From Anthracocystis setariae (taxonomy: Eukaryota; Basidiomycota; Ustilaginomycetes; Ustilaginales; Ustilaginaceae), in the NCBI GenBank assembly GCA_928724745.1, contig CAKMXJ010000018.1, positions 186,001 to 250,000 on the forward strand: a DNA stretch of 64,000 nt, given 5' to 3'. The notes under the pieces were generated by a model, which saw nothing but the letters and a program-made list of their open reading frames with translations, did not search any database and had not been told where the DNA came from. Within the stretch, counting starts at the first letter, position 1, and every line of letters begins with the position of its first letter. Shown here piece by piece: positions 9,828-21,932 of this stretch. A program made the translations under genes and the position numbers.

Positions 9828-11712
9828 AGGTGAGGGTTGTGCAATCCTGCTTTGCTGGCAGAAAAGCAGGTCTGGGGAGCTGGGGAAGAAGACAGGGGCC
9901 GGAGCGATGGCCGACTCGATGCAGATGCGGAGGCGGAAACGTAAACGGACGAGAGGCTAGATGAGCCTATTCTGAAGTGTTGACGACCTTGGTGGGTGCG
10001 ACAAACAGAAGGTGAACGCGGGATGTGGCTAACGCAGCACTTGGAAGGGCACAAGAGGGAAGCGGCACTTGTGTGTGCGGATGGGGGCGGAAGGCTAGTG
10101 GTGAGCTAAACCAGCCATCCAAGCAAGTGTGCAATGTGATATGCAGGCAACGCGGCGAAAAAAAACGGAGGCGTAGAGGCAGACCGAGAGCGCCTACGTA
10201 CGAGGTGGACGGGTTGCTTGCTGTGCTTTCCTTCACTTGGTGAAAGTGCACAGGCTGCAAAGTAGATGCGTTGCGTCGGTGCGGGGCGAGTGTGTGTGCC
10301 TGGTGGTGCGAACGAATGCGTCAACAAAGGGGGATTTTGGCCAGATCGTAGGTCGTCGTAGCGTGCTGTTAGCGTTGCGAGTACGTGAGGTCGAATGCCA
10401 GGATGCACTAGATCCGGTCGATGATGTCCCAAGGTGAAGTGGAAAGACAAAGGAGATGGAAGAGGAGGGGAAGAAAGAAAGCGCCACTTTGGAAGCAAGC
10501 AGGTAAGCAAGCAAGCCCGTGCGGTGCGGTGCGGTGCAACGAGATGCGAGCGAAGAGGTGAAGAGAGACAGGAAAGAGAAGAAGAGGAGGCGATGGGGGT
10601 CGGTACAAAGCGAGACGAAACCAAGTAAGACGTAGCGGAAACGAAGCGGTCGTGAGAATGGTGGGGGGGGAAGAGGGGGAAGATTGGTATGGAGGGGTAA
10701 AAGTCGGAAGACAGAGAGTAGAGGATAGAGAACTGCGGATGGAGGAGGACTTGACCAGAATCGTGACAGGGAAAGGATCACGCAGCCGCAAGAGAGTGAT
10801 GGGGAGAGGCAGGCAAAGAAGCCACAAGTGAACGACCAAGCACCAAGTGGGTGTGCCAAGTGTGTGTGTGTGTGTGTGAAGCAGGCAGCAGGCAGCAGGC
10901 AGTAGCCAGCAAGGAAGCGAGTGGGGCCAAGGCGGGAAGGCGGGCGGGCGGGCGGGCGTCAGGGCGAGTGACCAGAGGAAGACCGACGCGGCGGAGTACA
11001 GGGTTCGTTTCGATTCTGACAGCAGATTCAAATAAATGGCAGGCGCAAATCGCAGCGAATAAACTAACGAACAGCGCACAACGCCCAAACTACACAACGC
11101 ACAGCGCACAGCCAGAAGAAAGGCCGCATATAAAAAAAAAATATAAAAAAAATAAAAATTAAAACAAGGGTGCGTCGGCCGACTACAGTACCGTAATGTG
11201 GCTGGCTGGCTGGCTGGCTGGAATTAGGCGGCAAGTTCACGGCCAAATCTTCATATACTGTATCGTACTGTACTGCTCTGCTCTGTAGGATAGTGTAGGC
11301 TTACCAGAACTCGACTCGCTCAAACTCGCATTCAGCTTGCCAAAGCCAAAAAAAAATGGCACTGTACAGCACAGTAGTACCGAGTACTCTTACACACACA
11401 CACACACAACACCACCAGTTGCAAACCTTGACTTTTTTGTTGAGATGGATAGCCACGTTGACCACAAACTTTGACACCGGAAATCGCCTGCTATACTGTA
11501 CTACTTTATAGTCCCTGGTCTGGCCTGGCTCGCCCAGTTGAGGCTTGCATGCAGAAGACAAAGTTGGACTGGACTGGACTATAGCAGATGAGATGCTCCA
11601 TGGAATGCTAGGTTGCAACGTCCAGTACAGTGATTGAGGCGTAAGCGAATGAACAGGGGTCACACGCGGTGGGTGCACATTTGATTTGCTTTGCCTTGCT
11701 GCTTGCTTTGCA

Positions 11713-11748
<36 letters not shown>
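11713..11748. repeat. CTTG tetranucleotide microsatellite
   Basis: About nine GCTT/CTTG units in the long spacer upstream of the Bni4-like gene. It encodes spurious Cys-Leu-Leu-Ala or Ser-Lys-Gln-Ala repeats in the overlapping frames. Confidence 0.93.
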
Positions 11749-13053
11749 TCATCTTTTTGGTTGGTCACAAACGGAGGTGTCTTCCGCAGCCCATTCATTG
11801 CAAACAAGCATATTCATGTCACTGCAATGTTACCGCACCGTACAAGCTAAGTGACCATCCGATGCGAGCGGGAGTCTGGCTCGGTCCTTTTGTTGTTCGT
11901 TTTTTTTTTGTTTTTTGATTTTTTTGTTTGGAAACGACGCCCATCGCGGGAGCTTCGGCAAGCGTGCGTCGCCACCAAAAACGCGCAGTGCAGAGCGGTG
12001 CACTACAGTGGTGGGCTGAAGCTCAGGGTATAGTACAATTCAGAAACATGACAGCCAGCCACATCAGGCAGGGGCTTAAATTTTCAAGCTTAGGCGAGTC
12101 CAACCACCACCTTTTTTTTCTTTTTTTTTTTTTTGGGGCGTCGACTAGAGCGGTTCTGACTCTTCCAACCATTCATCACCGCACACCCCTACTGCTGCCG
12201 AGAGATGTTGCACTGCGTACTGATCTATACTTCATACTACTGTACTGCACTGCACAGCGCCTAATTCGAGATCGAAGCCTTGAAATCTGTCTGTCTGTCT
12301 GTCGATAAAACGGCTGACAGAAGCAAGCCAATAATGCGGCGAGGTTGGTTGAAACTTAACACTTTCTTTTTTCTTCCTTTTTGGCAGCTCACAGGTTTCA
12401 GATTGCGAAGAACGAGGCTTGTGCTTCTCCGACATTCGAAAATCCCTAACCAATAATTAAATAATCAGCGATTCATTTGGCCTGCCAAGCCAAACAGGTG
12501 CTGTAAACCGTATATTAATATAATGTATACTGTGCAGTCAGTCCACTTTGGTTTCAGCCGCGATCCTTCCTCATGAATCGATCATGGCTTCGAGTTGCCA
12601 TTATATTAATGGGGGTTTGACCACGACTTGCAGATTCCTGCGCATTCTCATTTGACTTGAACGAGACGAGATCTTGGTCTATCGTAGAAGTGATACAGTA
12701 TCGCTACGACAACGAGTTTGAGCATGTGAAATCAACTACGATCAACGCTGGTCCGGCATTGCGAGGTCCCGTCGTCTTCTTTGCTTGATGTTTGTGTGTG
12801 TTTGTGTGTGTGTGTGAATTGCACGTGGATCGCAGCGGTACCGTAGTAGATGGCGAGAAGAACAAATTACCTGACGTGCCGAAAACCCCGCTCGGATTGC
12901 GACGGTCTTTGATGTTGTCGGCCCACACACTCACCCACTCATCATCGCTGCTCGGTCGGCTGAAACGTTCCGAAGGATGCACGGTACAGGGTACAGTGAC
13001 TGTCCTGTCCTGTGGATTGGACTGTTTCTTACTCTTCTATTTGTTCGCTTTGG

Positions 13054-13074
13054 TTTTTTTTTTTTTTTTTTTTT
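13054..13074. repeat. T homopolymer run
   Basis: A run of 21 T in the gene-free region. Such poly(dA:dT) tracts disfavour nucleosomes, but no nearby start is evident. Confidence 0.95.
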
Positions 13075-14660
13075 CATTTACATCCCGCGCCAGGCGTTGG
13101 CTCAACATCCCTCCTTCTTTTTTACGCCTCCCTTCCACCGTAACGGCAATGCCGAAATGTATTTGTCATGGTCCATCTACTACTTGTATTGCAGTCACCA
13201 GCCTGACAATCTCTCCTTCGGAATCTGCTTTCGAATCAATTCGGTCCTTGGCAGCAAAGTAGTGTGCTATTAATAATTTGGGGAATCAGAGGCAAAGAGA
13301 CAGGGAGAGGGGAAGGTGTACAGTACTTGTTGGTCTGCATGTCAGTGTTGCCCGGTGTTGTACCGTATACAGTCCGTTCACATGCAACCTAAAAGCTCCC
13401 GTGCAGATGGCGACTCGCACGCGCATCCGCACGGCAGCACACCACCACAGCCTCTCTTTTGCGAGACTCTCTCTCTCTCTGCACGGTTTTCGGCGCACAT
13501 GATGCAGGCGGGCGTAACCCAAAGCCAGCGCCAGTTGCATCCTACTGCACAATACAGTAAGGTATCGCAGTCTAAGCTGGATAGACTCTGATTTTACCAA
13601 CTCCGGCCGACGCTAGAACAGTAGCCACGGTCTCGTCCTGAGGCAGACAATCTTGAGAGGACTGATTTTGTCACAGTCGCACTACTGTATAATGTTTCCC
13701 TTCCTTATGTGATTCCGAGGCAGGCGTGTATGGAGACGCAACTACTCTACGTTAATTCAAGTTGGACTTTGCATTACGTTGGATCGAACAAGTGGGTCTC
13801 TGTTCAGCAGCATGCTGTATTGCGATTCGCGACCTTCTCTTACCTTGCAAAACGCACGGCACACCGAAGACTAGTTTGCAGCAGCTGAACGCGCGCCCGC
13901 CCGCCGCCATCATTGTCGATTTTGTATGCCTAGCTCGTTGTGAGGAGCAAGTACTAGAGTCCACCCAACTGCCAATTGGGGTTCCGTCGACATCTTGATG
14001 TCCTGCTCACGTTTGTGCCGTTCAACAAATGTACAGTGCAATCAACCTAGTCTCGCTGCTCGCTGCTTTCGTTTAGTGCAAACGCAAGCTAATAGGCGGC
14101 TAGTCAGCATGGGACGGCCGCCGTCGGTATTCAGCGTACACTACTACTACTGCTGGTGCTGCTGGTTGGGACCGACTCCGTGATCGGGATAGGTTTTGGC
14201 GACGCCTTCTTGGCAAGCGACGTTGTTTGCCGAGGACAAGCTTGGTCGAAACCGCTACAGTGACATGGATTTTCACGCCTTTGGACCTCGATCGCTAAGT
14301 GCTGAACTTTGACGGCGTCTATCTATTTGTTATTGCGAGAGTGTTGGTTTCACGACGGCGCGTGACGGGGAGGGGAATTGGGGAGTGATTGCTTACGATG
14401 GGCTTAGCTTACCTGTAGGCCACTTTGGGAGTTTGGATTCTGATGGGAAGAACAGGGGCTGTGTTGGAAAAGCCCCTGGGAAACTGTGTCTCGGCATCGT
14501 GCCATGCTCGTCTCCGACGGATACCGACAAGGTACAGTTTACCGAATTGCGTGCGGATCAACATGAAGGATCTGAAACATGAATGATTCTGAACTACATT
14601 TCCGCCAACCAACAAGCGATGCTTTTCTTCTTACTCGAAAGTATCCAACGGTAACTTTTT

Positions 14661-14701
14661 TCTTCTTCTTCTTCTTCTTCTTCTTCTTCTTCTTCTTCTT
14701 T
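14661..14701. repeat. CTT trinucleotide microsatellite
   Basis: About 13 to 14 CTT units about 490 bases beyond the 3' end of SSN6. It creates poly-Glu or poly-Phe artefact frames. Confidence 0.95.
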
Positions 14702-15189
14702 GGTTCGCAAAGGCGGGGTTTTCAATATGTGAACCGATCGAGATTGGTGGGTGTGGGATCGTGAATGCCCAAGTTGAGTGTCATGGCTTAACGGCGACAA
14801 GGCAATTCGAGGGTGACACTGTAAATATTAATAATAATGACTTCACTCCAAACATTTCGCCCAACCTCCCTCACCAGAATCCTGCTCTGCCTCGTCATCC
14901 ATTCGTCATCTGCTGCAGCACTGTACTTGCACTGCACCTTATTTTTTTTCGGCTGTCGGCTTGAACGCCTCGTACGGTACGGTACATTACATTACCCCCA
15001 ACACCGTCGACAGGTACCTTACTTCACACGTAGCCACAATTGCCCATCTACCACACCTAACCTCAGACAAGTTTTTCATACAAGAAACCGATTGGATTTG
15101 ACTTAGCGCAGTGACGATCGTGACCAAAGACAGTGCGAATCATCAGCGACAGAAAGCTCCTTTACCATTACACCCCAAGCTTCACTCAC

Positions 15190-18100
15190 TCAGTTCGTCT
15201 TTGCTTCATCGCCGCCTTTGGGCGCATCTGCGCTGTCCTCGTGAATCTGTCCTTCTTCCTCCTCCCGGCTATCATCTTCCTCGGCCGCCGCACGTGCAGG
15301 TGCTGGTGTTGCCTTCTCGACAGCAGCTCCCACGCCGCTGGATGAAGCAGCCTCTACTGCGCTGGCGCGGCCTTGCTTGGCAGATTCGGCTTCTTCCACC
15401 GGCTTTGCCTCTTCTCGCGCGTCTTCATCCATCGGCTGCACTGCACTTTCTGCGCCTGCATCTTTCTTTGGCGAAGTTGCCTTGTACGGAGGAGGAGGAG
15501 GAGTATCGCCACTGGCTTCGGGTGCACTTTCCCTTCGACCAGAGCCTCCGGATGCCTCAAGCTCAGCTTCTGGCTCAGGTTTGGACGCGGCGGAAGGGCC
15601 GTTGATTCTACCTGCCGGATTCTCGGCCTCCTGGCCCGCGCTTCCATTCTTTGCGCGCTTGAACGAGTCTTCCGCACCATTGGCGCCCTTCTCATCGTCC
15701 ACGAAAGGTCGCTTCCCCAGCGAGCTCTCTGGACGCTTGTCTGGACTGTGGCCTCGATCAGAAGCCGAAGCAGGTGCGGGAGAAGCGATTAGGGCAGGGG
15801 CAGGGGCAGAAGCAGGGGTAGAGGCAGAAGCAGAACCCGATGCAGCACCGGCGAGACCCATGAGAGCATCAGCAGCACCCTCATCGTAGTCCTCATCGAC
15901 CATGCGAGACGAGGGAGCCCGTGCTGCCAGAGGCTCGTTGCTGCCATCCGAGCTGGCGGGAGAAGCTTCACGTGGCGCTCGAGCACCGCCAGCTGGCGAA
16001 CCAGGCCTCGAGTCGGGCTGATCCTCGCGTGAACGCAGCGGAGTCGAAACGCCTTTCTTGGCACCCGCGGGAAGTGCACCGGCCTTGCCGTTCTTTGCCG
16101 CAGGACCACTCTTGGCTGACCAGGGAGAGCTTGCTCGCGAGCCCATCGACTTGCCTTTTTTGCCAGCAGCCGAGGGAGCAGGCGAGACTGGCGAAGGCTC
16201 GAACTCATCTTTAGACTTTGGGCCTCGTCGCGCCTTGCCACCGGCGGGAGCAACAGATCCAGCCCGACCATCTCGACCGTCGTGCATCGACAGCGGACCT
16301 GCATGGTCACTGGTGCGACTGCGATCCCAATCAGGAGTAGGACCACGGAGGCCGGGAGGCGGCGGTCGGGCAGGACCGCCCATGGGAGCTTCAGGGCCAT
16401 CATTGTAACCGTCGTAGCGGCCTTCTCCAGCGCCAGGAGGAGGAGGAGGAAGATGGCCTCGCTCGTTCTCAAAATGAGGAGGCGGCGGACCGCGTTCGTC
16501 GTGACGCATGCCAGCAGGAGGACCTCGCTCATAGCCACCACGATGGCCACCTGGACCGGCGATGGGGTGACCATTGTTGTAATATTCGCGTCCGTCTTCA
16601 CGTCCGTACACGGGGGGTCGGCCGAAAGCAGGCGAAGCCGCGTTGCTGCCGCCATGTTGCGATCGCGCATAGCCCGGCTCGTTCTTGGGAGTGATGCGTC
16701 CACTGGTAGGATAACCACGAGCAGCATGTTCGCGTTCGCGTTCGCGTTCACGTTCGCGCTCCCATTCCATCTCCCGTTCGCGTTCGCTCATAGGTCCGAC
16801 CATCGGGCGACCGTAGTGGTCCAAGGGCGGAGGCGGGCCACCGGATGAGACTGAGGGTGGAGGAGGGCCGCGAAACTCGCCATGGCTGTGACCGTGTGGA
16901 AGGGGACCATGACCATGACCATCGTGCATTTCGGGGTGTAGCGGCGGAGGAGGCGAGCGGCGCGGTGGCGAGCCGAGCCTTCTAGCGTAAGGGTCCATGC
17001 GTGGCGGGCCGGGCGAGGGACCCCGCGAGTGAGGGTAGCCGCCACGTCCAAGCGGTTCGGGTCCTCCGGGCCCACCGGCCATAGGAGCAAGCGAGCCAGG
17101 AGGCCCACCGCGCGAACCGCGATCGTCCAGACCGCCACGGAAGGGAGGAGGCGAATGCGACTGAGGCAAGAGACCCGGACCAGGCAGGTCACGATCTGGC
17201 AGGTCTGCGCGAGCACCTCCAGCACTGGCGAGCTGAGGACCACCAAGAGGAGGGGGATACGATGGGCCAGGACCACCGCCAATCTGAGTGGGAGGGCCAG
17301 GAGCCATGCCATTGTTGTTGGCGTAAGCGGTGGGGTGCACATCTTGAGGCACCGGAGCTTCTGGCAGCTCGCCACCTTTGGCCTCGGCGTTGCGGAGAAG
17401 CTGCAAACGCTGCTGGATCTGCGGGTTGTCCGGGTCGAGGTCGGCGGCACGCTCGTAAGCATGGATGGCATCGCTGATCTGGTTGTTGCATGCCTCGTAC
17501 AAGCTGCCGAGGTCGAACCAGACTTCCGAAATGTACGGGTTGAGGCGGATCGCGCGCGAATAGGCGTCCAATGCATCGCGGTACTGGTTGATCTGGTAGT
17601 AGAGGACACCAATCGAGCACCAGAACGTGGGGTTCTTCCCATCGCGATAGACGGCCTGCTGATACGCCTCGTACGCCTTGTTGTAGTTCTGACCCGCCAT
17701 GTAAGCGCGTCCAAGCAAGTACCAACTCTGAGCGTCGTTGGGATCCGACTCGAGACTCTTGGTGAGGAACTGGATGGCTCGCTCCTGGTTGTTGAAGCCG
17801 GCATTGGAAAGGTGATACAGCCAGCCAAGCTGTTGGAGTACCTTGGCGTGGTTGGGATTCTCGGCAAGAACGCGCTCGTACGCCTCTTTGGCCGCATTGA
17901 ACTCCTTCTGTTGCTCGTAGACATGGCCGATCTGGAACCAAATATCGATCTCGGTCAGAGGACGAGGTGGGTTGTCCAAAATGTAGCGGAAACACTCGAG
18001 ACTGGCTGGGAATTTGTTCTGCTGCTTGTATATGATACCAAGACGGAAGTAGATCTCGTTTGCCTTTTCGTAGTTGGGGTCCATGCGGACGACGCTGGCG

Positions 18101-18915
18101 AACGCCTCTTCTGCATGTTCGAGGCTGCCGTAGCGGTCGTAGAGGATACCGATGCCATACCAAAGTTTGGGTTCCTTGGGGTTGGGAAGGTGATAGAGCG
18201 CTTGCTGATAGGCGGTGTACGCACGCTGCAGATCGTCCATCATCAAGTAGCAATGACCCATCGATCCCCAGGTGTCTCCGTTTTCGGGAACAATGTTGAG
18301 CACGCGTTGGAAGTAGTCGACCGCCTTTTCGAAATTGTCCAGAGTGCGGTGAACACCGGCGATGGCATTCAGAGCAGGAACCGAGTACGGGTTGTGTCGA
18401 AGAGCAGCGTCGTATGCGGCGAGGGCACGTTCGTAATCCTCCATAGCCTCTGCAGCGGTTCCCACAGCCACCCAAGCCGACTCGTTTGCAAGCGACAGCT
18501 TCTGGACCGCCGGAGAAGAAGAAGAAGAAGATGCGGGAGGCGGTCCAGGAGGACCACCGGCTTCCATGGTGCGGCTTTGAGCAGACGAGGATCGGGGGAT
18601 ATGGGGAGGAGGAGGAGGTAGTGGACCGCCAGCGCCGCCAGGACCATCAGCCATGACCATGCGAGGCGGAGGAGCGCCATGGGCGGAAGGAGGGCCATTG
18701 ACGCCGTTCATCGTATGTGGAGGCAGACCAGGCGGAGGAGGCATGGACTGAGCGTAGGACGAATGTGGGTGGTGAATGGGACCGTTGCCAGGACCAGGAG
18801 GCATGCCAGGGCCTCCTTGGGGATGAGGCGGGCCGCCGGCTGAGTGGTGCATGTCCCTACCACTGGCGTGAGGATGGTGGGAGGGATGAGCGCTGTGTCG
18901 AGACGAGGGCGGCAT
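15190..18915 (-). CDS. SSN6: TPR transcriptional corepressor Ssn6/Cyc8
   Basis: I take the ATG at 18915 (MPPSSRHSAHPSHH), giving 1,241 residues; the frame stays open 46 codons further upstream but that part is not protein-like. Residues about 1-140 are Pro/Gly/His-rich. About ten tandem tetratricopeptide repeats fill residues 145-510, with typical helices such as AWVAVGTAAEAMEDYERALA and SWYLLGRAYMAGQNYNKAYE. The rest is disordered, Pro-, Ser- and Glu-rich, with an Arg-Glu repeat near residue 715. This is the layout of Ssn6/Cyc8, which with Tup1 forms a general corepressor recruited by DNA-binding proteins; the TPR block makes the contacts. Smuts use Tup1-Ssn6 in dimorphism and mating control (family knowledge). 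It has about 3 kb of upstream spacer. Confidence 0.93.
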   Translation of the reverse strand: MPPSSRHSAHPSHHPHASGRDMHHSAGGPPHPQGGPGMPPGPGNGPIHHPHSSYAQSMPPPPGLPPHTMNGVNGPPSAHGAPPPRMVMADGPGGAGGPLPPPPPHIPRSSSAQSRTMEAGGPPGPPPASSSSSSPAVQKLSLANESAWVAVGTAAEAMEDYERALAAYDAALRHNPYSVPALNAIAGVHRTLDNFEKAVDYFQRVLNIVPENGDTWGSMGHCYLMMDDLQRAYTAYQQALYHLPNPKEPKLWYGIGILYDRYGSLEHAEEAFASVVRMDPNYEKANEIYFRLGIIYKQQNKFPASLECFRYILDNPPRPLTEIDIWFQIGHVYEQQKEFNAAKEAYERVLAENPNHAKVLQQLGWLYHLSNAGFNNQERAIQFLTKSLESDPNDAQSWYLLGRAYMAGQNYNKAYEAYQQAVYRDGKNPTFWCSIGVLYYQINQYRDALDAYSRAIRLNPYISEVWFDLGSLYEACNNQISDAIHAYERAADLDPDNPQIQQRLQLLRNAEAKGGELPEAPVPQDVHPTAYANNNGMAPGPPTQIGGGPGPSYPPPLGGPQLASAGGARADLPDRDLPGPGLLPQSHSPPPFRGGLDDRGSRGGPPGSLAPMAGGPGGPEPLGRGGYPHSRGPSPGPPRMDPYARRLGSPPRRSPPPPLHPEMHDGHGHGPLPHGHSHGEFRGPPPPSVSSGGPPPPLDHYGRPMVGPMSEREREMEWEREREREREREHAARGYPTSGRITPKNEPGYARSQHGGSNAASPAFGRPPVYGREDGREYYNNGHPIAGPGGHRGGYERGPPAGMRHDERGPPPPHFENERGHLPPPPPGAGEGRYDGYNDGPEAPMGGPARPPPPGLRGPTPDWDRSRTSDHAGPLSMHDGRDGRAGSVAPAGGKARRGPKSKDEFEPSPVSPAPSAAGKKGKSMGSRASSPWSAKSGPAAKNGKAGALPAGAKKGVSTPLRSREDQPDSRPGSPAGGARAPREASPASSDGSNEPLAARAPSSRMVDEDYDEGAADALMGLAGAASGSASASTPASAPAPALIASPAPASASDRGHSPDKRPESSLGKRPFVDDEKGANGAEDSFKRAKNGSAGQEAENPAGRINGPSAASKPEPEAELEASGGSGRRESAPEASGDTPPPPPYKATSPKKDAGAESAVQPMDEDAREEAKPVEEAESAKQGRASAVEAASSSGVGAAVEKATPAPARAAAEEDDSREEEEGQIHEDSADAPKGGDEAKTN

Positions 18916-21900
18916 GGCTATGTTGCGACGGCTGTTGTCGATCGAGCACCGTCTGTCGAAGTTGCAGAGGTGATCAAGCTGAGGAGGCAGAAAGCTTTGG
19001 GCAACGGTGGAACATCCGAAATAGACGGAAGACAGCCGACAAGAAGACAACAATGCACAGCTGCACTACGAGCCAATACGATCGATGAAGAGAATAGTTC
19101 GGTACAGCGAGCCAGCTTAGGGAGCGCGAGTGTTCGGAAGAGCCGTCGGTGTGTCGCTTTCAGAGAGTGATGCTTTTGAGTGTTGGTCTGTGCTGATAAC
19201 GATCGTTGCAGTTCGAATTGGAACAAAGCACCTGCTAAGCCCTGCGTAAGATGTCGAAGGGATACAGTCGAGCTAAGGATGATGGGCGGGCTGATCAACC
19301 AAAAGAGGACAGGAGTGTGAAAAAAACAAGAAAGATTCTGCCGGTCCACGAAAGGCACGTCAAACCACGATCTGCAACAGATTGCGAGGCTGACGATGGA
19401 AGCCAAAAGCGGCAAAAGTGGGGATGAAGGTATGAAACGAGGGACGACGACAACGACAATGACAATGACGAGGTGGATATGGAGATGGAGATGGAAGGTG
19501 GAGGAAAGAGGAAAGAGGAACGATGAACGATGAACAAGGAGGAAGGAGGAAGGAGGAAGGATGGGAAATGGCAGAGAGTGAAGATCGAGTGGATGGAATG
19601 GGATGGAGCGCTCGCTGAGTCGTCCTTCACGTTCCGTACCGCGTTCGTGGAAGACCAAGAACGGTGACTGGTCAGCGTCCGTGAGACAAAGCGGATACAG
19701 TACCAAGATGGGACAGGCAGACAGGCAGACAGGCAGACAGGGACAGCCAGACCGTCGGCGGATCCAAGACAAATGGAAAATGCAGCTAAGGTAGGAAGTG
19801 TGCGCCTGACCGACGAGCCGAAATTGGAAAACGGGAAGAAAAGAAAAAGTAAATAAATAAATAAGATAAAATACTGTGCATCAAAGCGAATGAAGTACTG
19901 GACCGGTACCGTATGGCTACACTACAGCCACCGTCACAGCAATATTGTATGCAGCTTGCAGTTGCTCATGCTGACGCCGATTGAGCCTCTTCTGCGTGAC
20001 GGAAGAACCAAGAGCGAAAATATGGAATTAAAGAAAAAGAAAGAAAAAGAAAAAAACTAGAGTTGAACCATGAAACAAGCGCAAGCGCGTCTCAACCACC
20101 GACCGCATTGCTGAGTTCAAAGCCAAAGCAAAGGCCCTGTCAATTAAATATACTGCAACTGCTACGGTGCTTATATCTCTACAGCAAGGCGAATTGGATG
20201 TGATCGCATCAGAGGAGCGTGGTTTCAGGCTTGGAAGCGAAAGAAGCTCGTGACAAACACCGATCAAAAAAATCCAACCACAAGAAATGACCCGAAGAAA
20301 TCAAATTTTTTGTGAAAATAAAAAAAAAACAGTACGCTGCACTGCATCGTGACCCTACACTACTGTAGAAGTGCAACCGTGCTCGATCCACGCAACCCTC
20401 ATGAAAGAACCACACAAGTCGAGCAGGTCTGTACAGCATGGCAGGACCTGAGTTGACGCCGATCACATGTAAGTGTCGGGAAATATTAGGTAGGAGAGGT
20501 CGGATAGAGCTCAAGGAAGCTGTGCAGCAGGAGCTCCAACCAAAGCGGACTAAATTTTGGCGAGACAGCATGGCCTACTACAGTACTATGGTGCTGTACT
20601 GTGTTATTCAAGCTCACACGAGGTGAAACGGCATCAGCGTGGTTCGAAAGAGGGAGAGACAGGGCGGGCCAATGTACTGCAACAGCATTCTAAGCGCAGA
20701 TGCACTGACTAGAAATTAAAGGTGCACTGTAACAGATGGGCGGTGCTTTTCGCTAGCCAGCTACAGCAGCTACAGTAATGTAGCTAATGCAGGACTGTAG
20801 ATGCAGGTTCGCTTGTCGGCACGCCACCGTGGAATTGGTGTTCCGGTCAATTCCACGTTGACAGATTAATTTTCATGGCAAAAGGGAACCGATCCCGAGA
20901 TGGTCGATTGCCCAGCGGCCTGACAGCAAAGAGGGGGAAGAAAAAAAGGCAAGAAAAAATTAAATAAAAATAAAAACAAAACAAATAAATAAATAAATAA
21001 AATAAAATAAAATAGAAGAGGGTTCGTGGTTGCCTACAGAATGAAGAGTCTCTCGATTATCGCCGGTCAGGTGGTAAGAAAATAAATAGGAGTTACACAC
21101 TACAGGACAGTCCCTTTCCTGCTCGTTGTTGTTGATCTCTGACCTGAATCGATCTGCAGTGCCCAAGATCAACTGCTTGCTTCGGATTGCATGGACAAAC
21201 GCCGAAGGAAGCAAAAGGAAAGGCTCGTGCTGGAAGCAAGCAGAAGCGATGCAGATGCGATGATGCAGCCAAGAACAAAGACCACGGCGGCTCATATGAA
21301 GGCTCGTGAATGTGTGTGTATGTGTGAGTCTCATAGCTTCATAATTTCGGTGGTTGCAATGCGGCTTCAGCAACATCACAGTACTGCGCTACAAAGACGA
21401 GTGTGTTCAAACTGCAGTAGCTGAGAAGACGGGACAGAAAAGCTTGTACATCGGCGACGTCGCTCGGAGCTTTTCCATTTCGATCTGCGGCGCCCTGCAC
21501 TCTGCTGCGCTGCGCTGCGTTGCGCTGTGCCTGAAAGACGTGCCAAACAGTTGAATCTGATCGCAATTGCATCCTGTACGGTACAACAAACGATCGGGAT
21601 CGGGGCTCACCAACCAACAGGAAGCATAACACCGTCACCACTCGAGCCCTATTTGCGACCATGCAAGTGATCTCAACCCGGCAAAGGGACAGCAGAATAG
21701 GGACTCTAAGTTGTGGCACATCCAATCGTCCAATGCGGCATCGCCGAAGGATGACTAGAACGCGACGCCACCGCCAGTAAAGCGAACACACCTCAGCGAC
21801 CTCGTGACTTCGAGATAAGGGTTTGATTTGGTCCTATTCTAAAAGTACATATGTAGGGGTGAACGTAGGTGTGAACGTCAAGGGTAAACGGCCGACAATT

Positions 21901-21932
21901 TTCACGCCAAAAGAAAAGGTGCTGTGAAAGGT
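18916..21932. other. 3-kb upstream region of SSN6
   Basis: This spacer separates SSN6 from mL46. The minus strand is pyrimidine-rich over about 18916-19770, resembling a long 5' leader. Further upstream are CAGG/CAGA repeats (19708-19742), A-rich tracts (about 19840-19870, 20310-20330, 20940-21015) and ACTGT clusters near 20578-20602 and 20760-20800. Short frames show no conserved domain, and I recognise no gene. Confidence 0.55.

Larger units (their letters stand above)
9828..15189. other. 5.4-kb intergenic region without a convincing gene
   Basis: The stretch lies upstream of the minus-strand Bni4-like gene and downstream of SSN6. Its first 1.2 kb is strongly pyrimidine-rich on the minus strand, as expected for a long 5' leader or core promoter of the Bni4-like gene. 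Further out are a CTTG tract (11713-11748), T runs near 11900, 12122 and 13054-13074, a CTT tract (14661-14701) and repeated ACTGT motifs at 11257-11285, 11358-11387, 12237-12257, 13315-13325 and 13549-13562. Frames of up to 233 codons are compositional. A non-coding RNA cannot be excluded. Confidence 0.55.

Noticed and set aside
10408..11109. 233-codon minus-strand frame upstream of the Bni4-like gene
   Set aside because: Leu/Pro/Ser/Cys-rich as expected from a CT-rich leader, with hydrophobic runs that follow the base composition rather than a fold.
11301..11807. 168-codon minus-strand frame with Ser-Lys-Gln-Ala repeats
   Set aside because: The repeat is the CTTG microsatellite in translation; the rest covers ACTGT repeats and a CA tract.
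12792..13273. Overlapping frames across 12.8-13.3 kb
   Set aside because: They translate a TGTG tract and a T21 run; no conserved segment.
17029..18621. 530-codon open frame antisense to SSN6
   Set aside because: It mirrors the conserved TPR-coding region; no domain or start context supports it.
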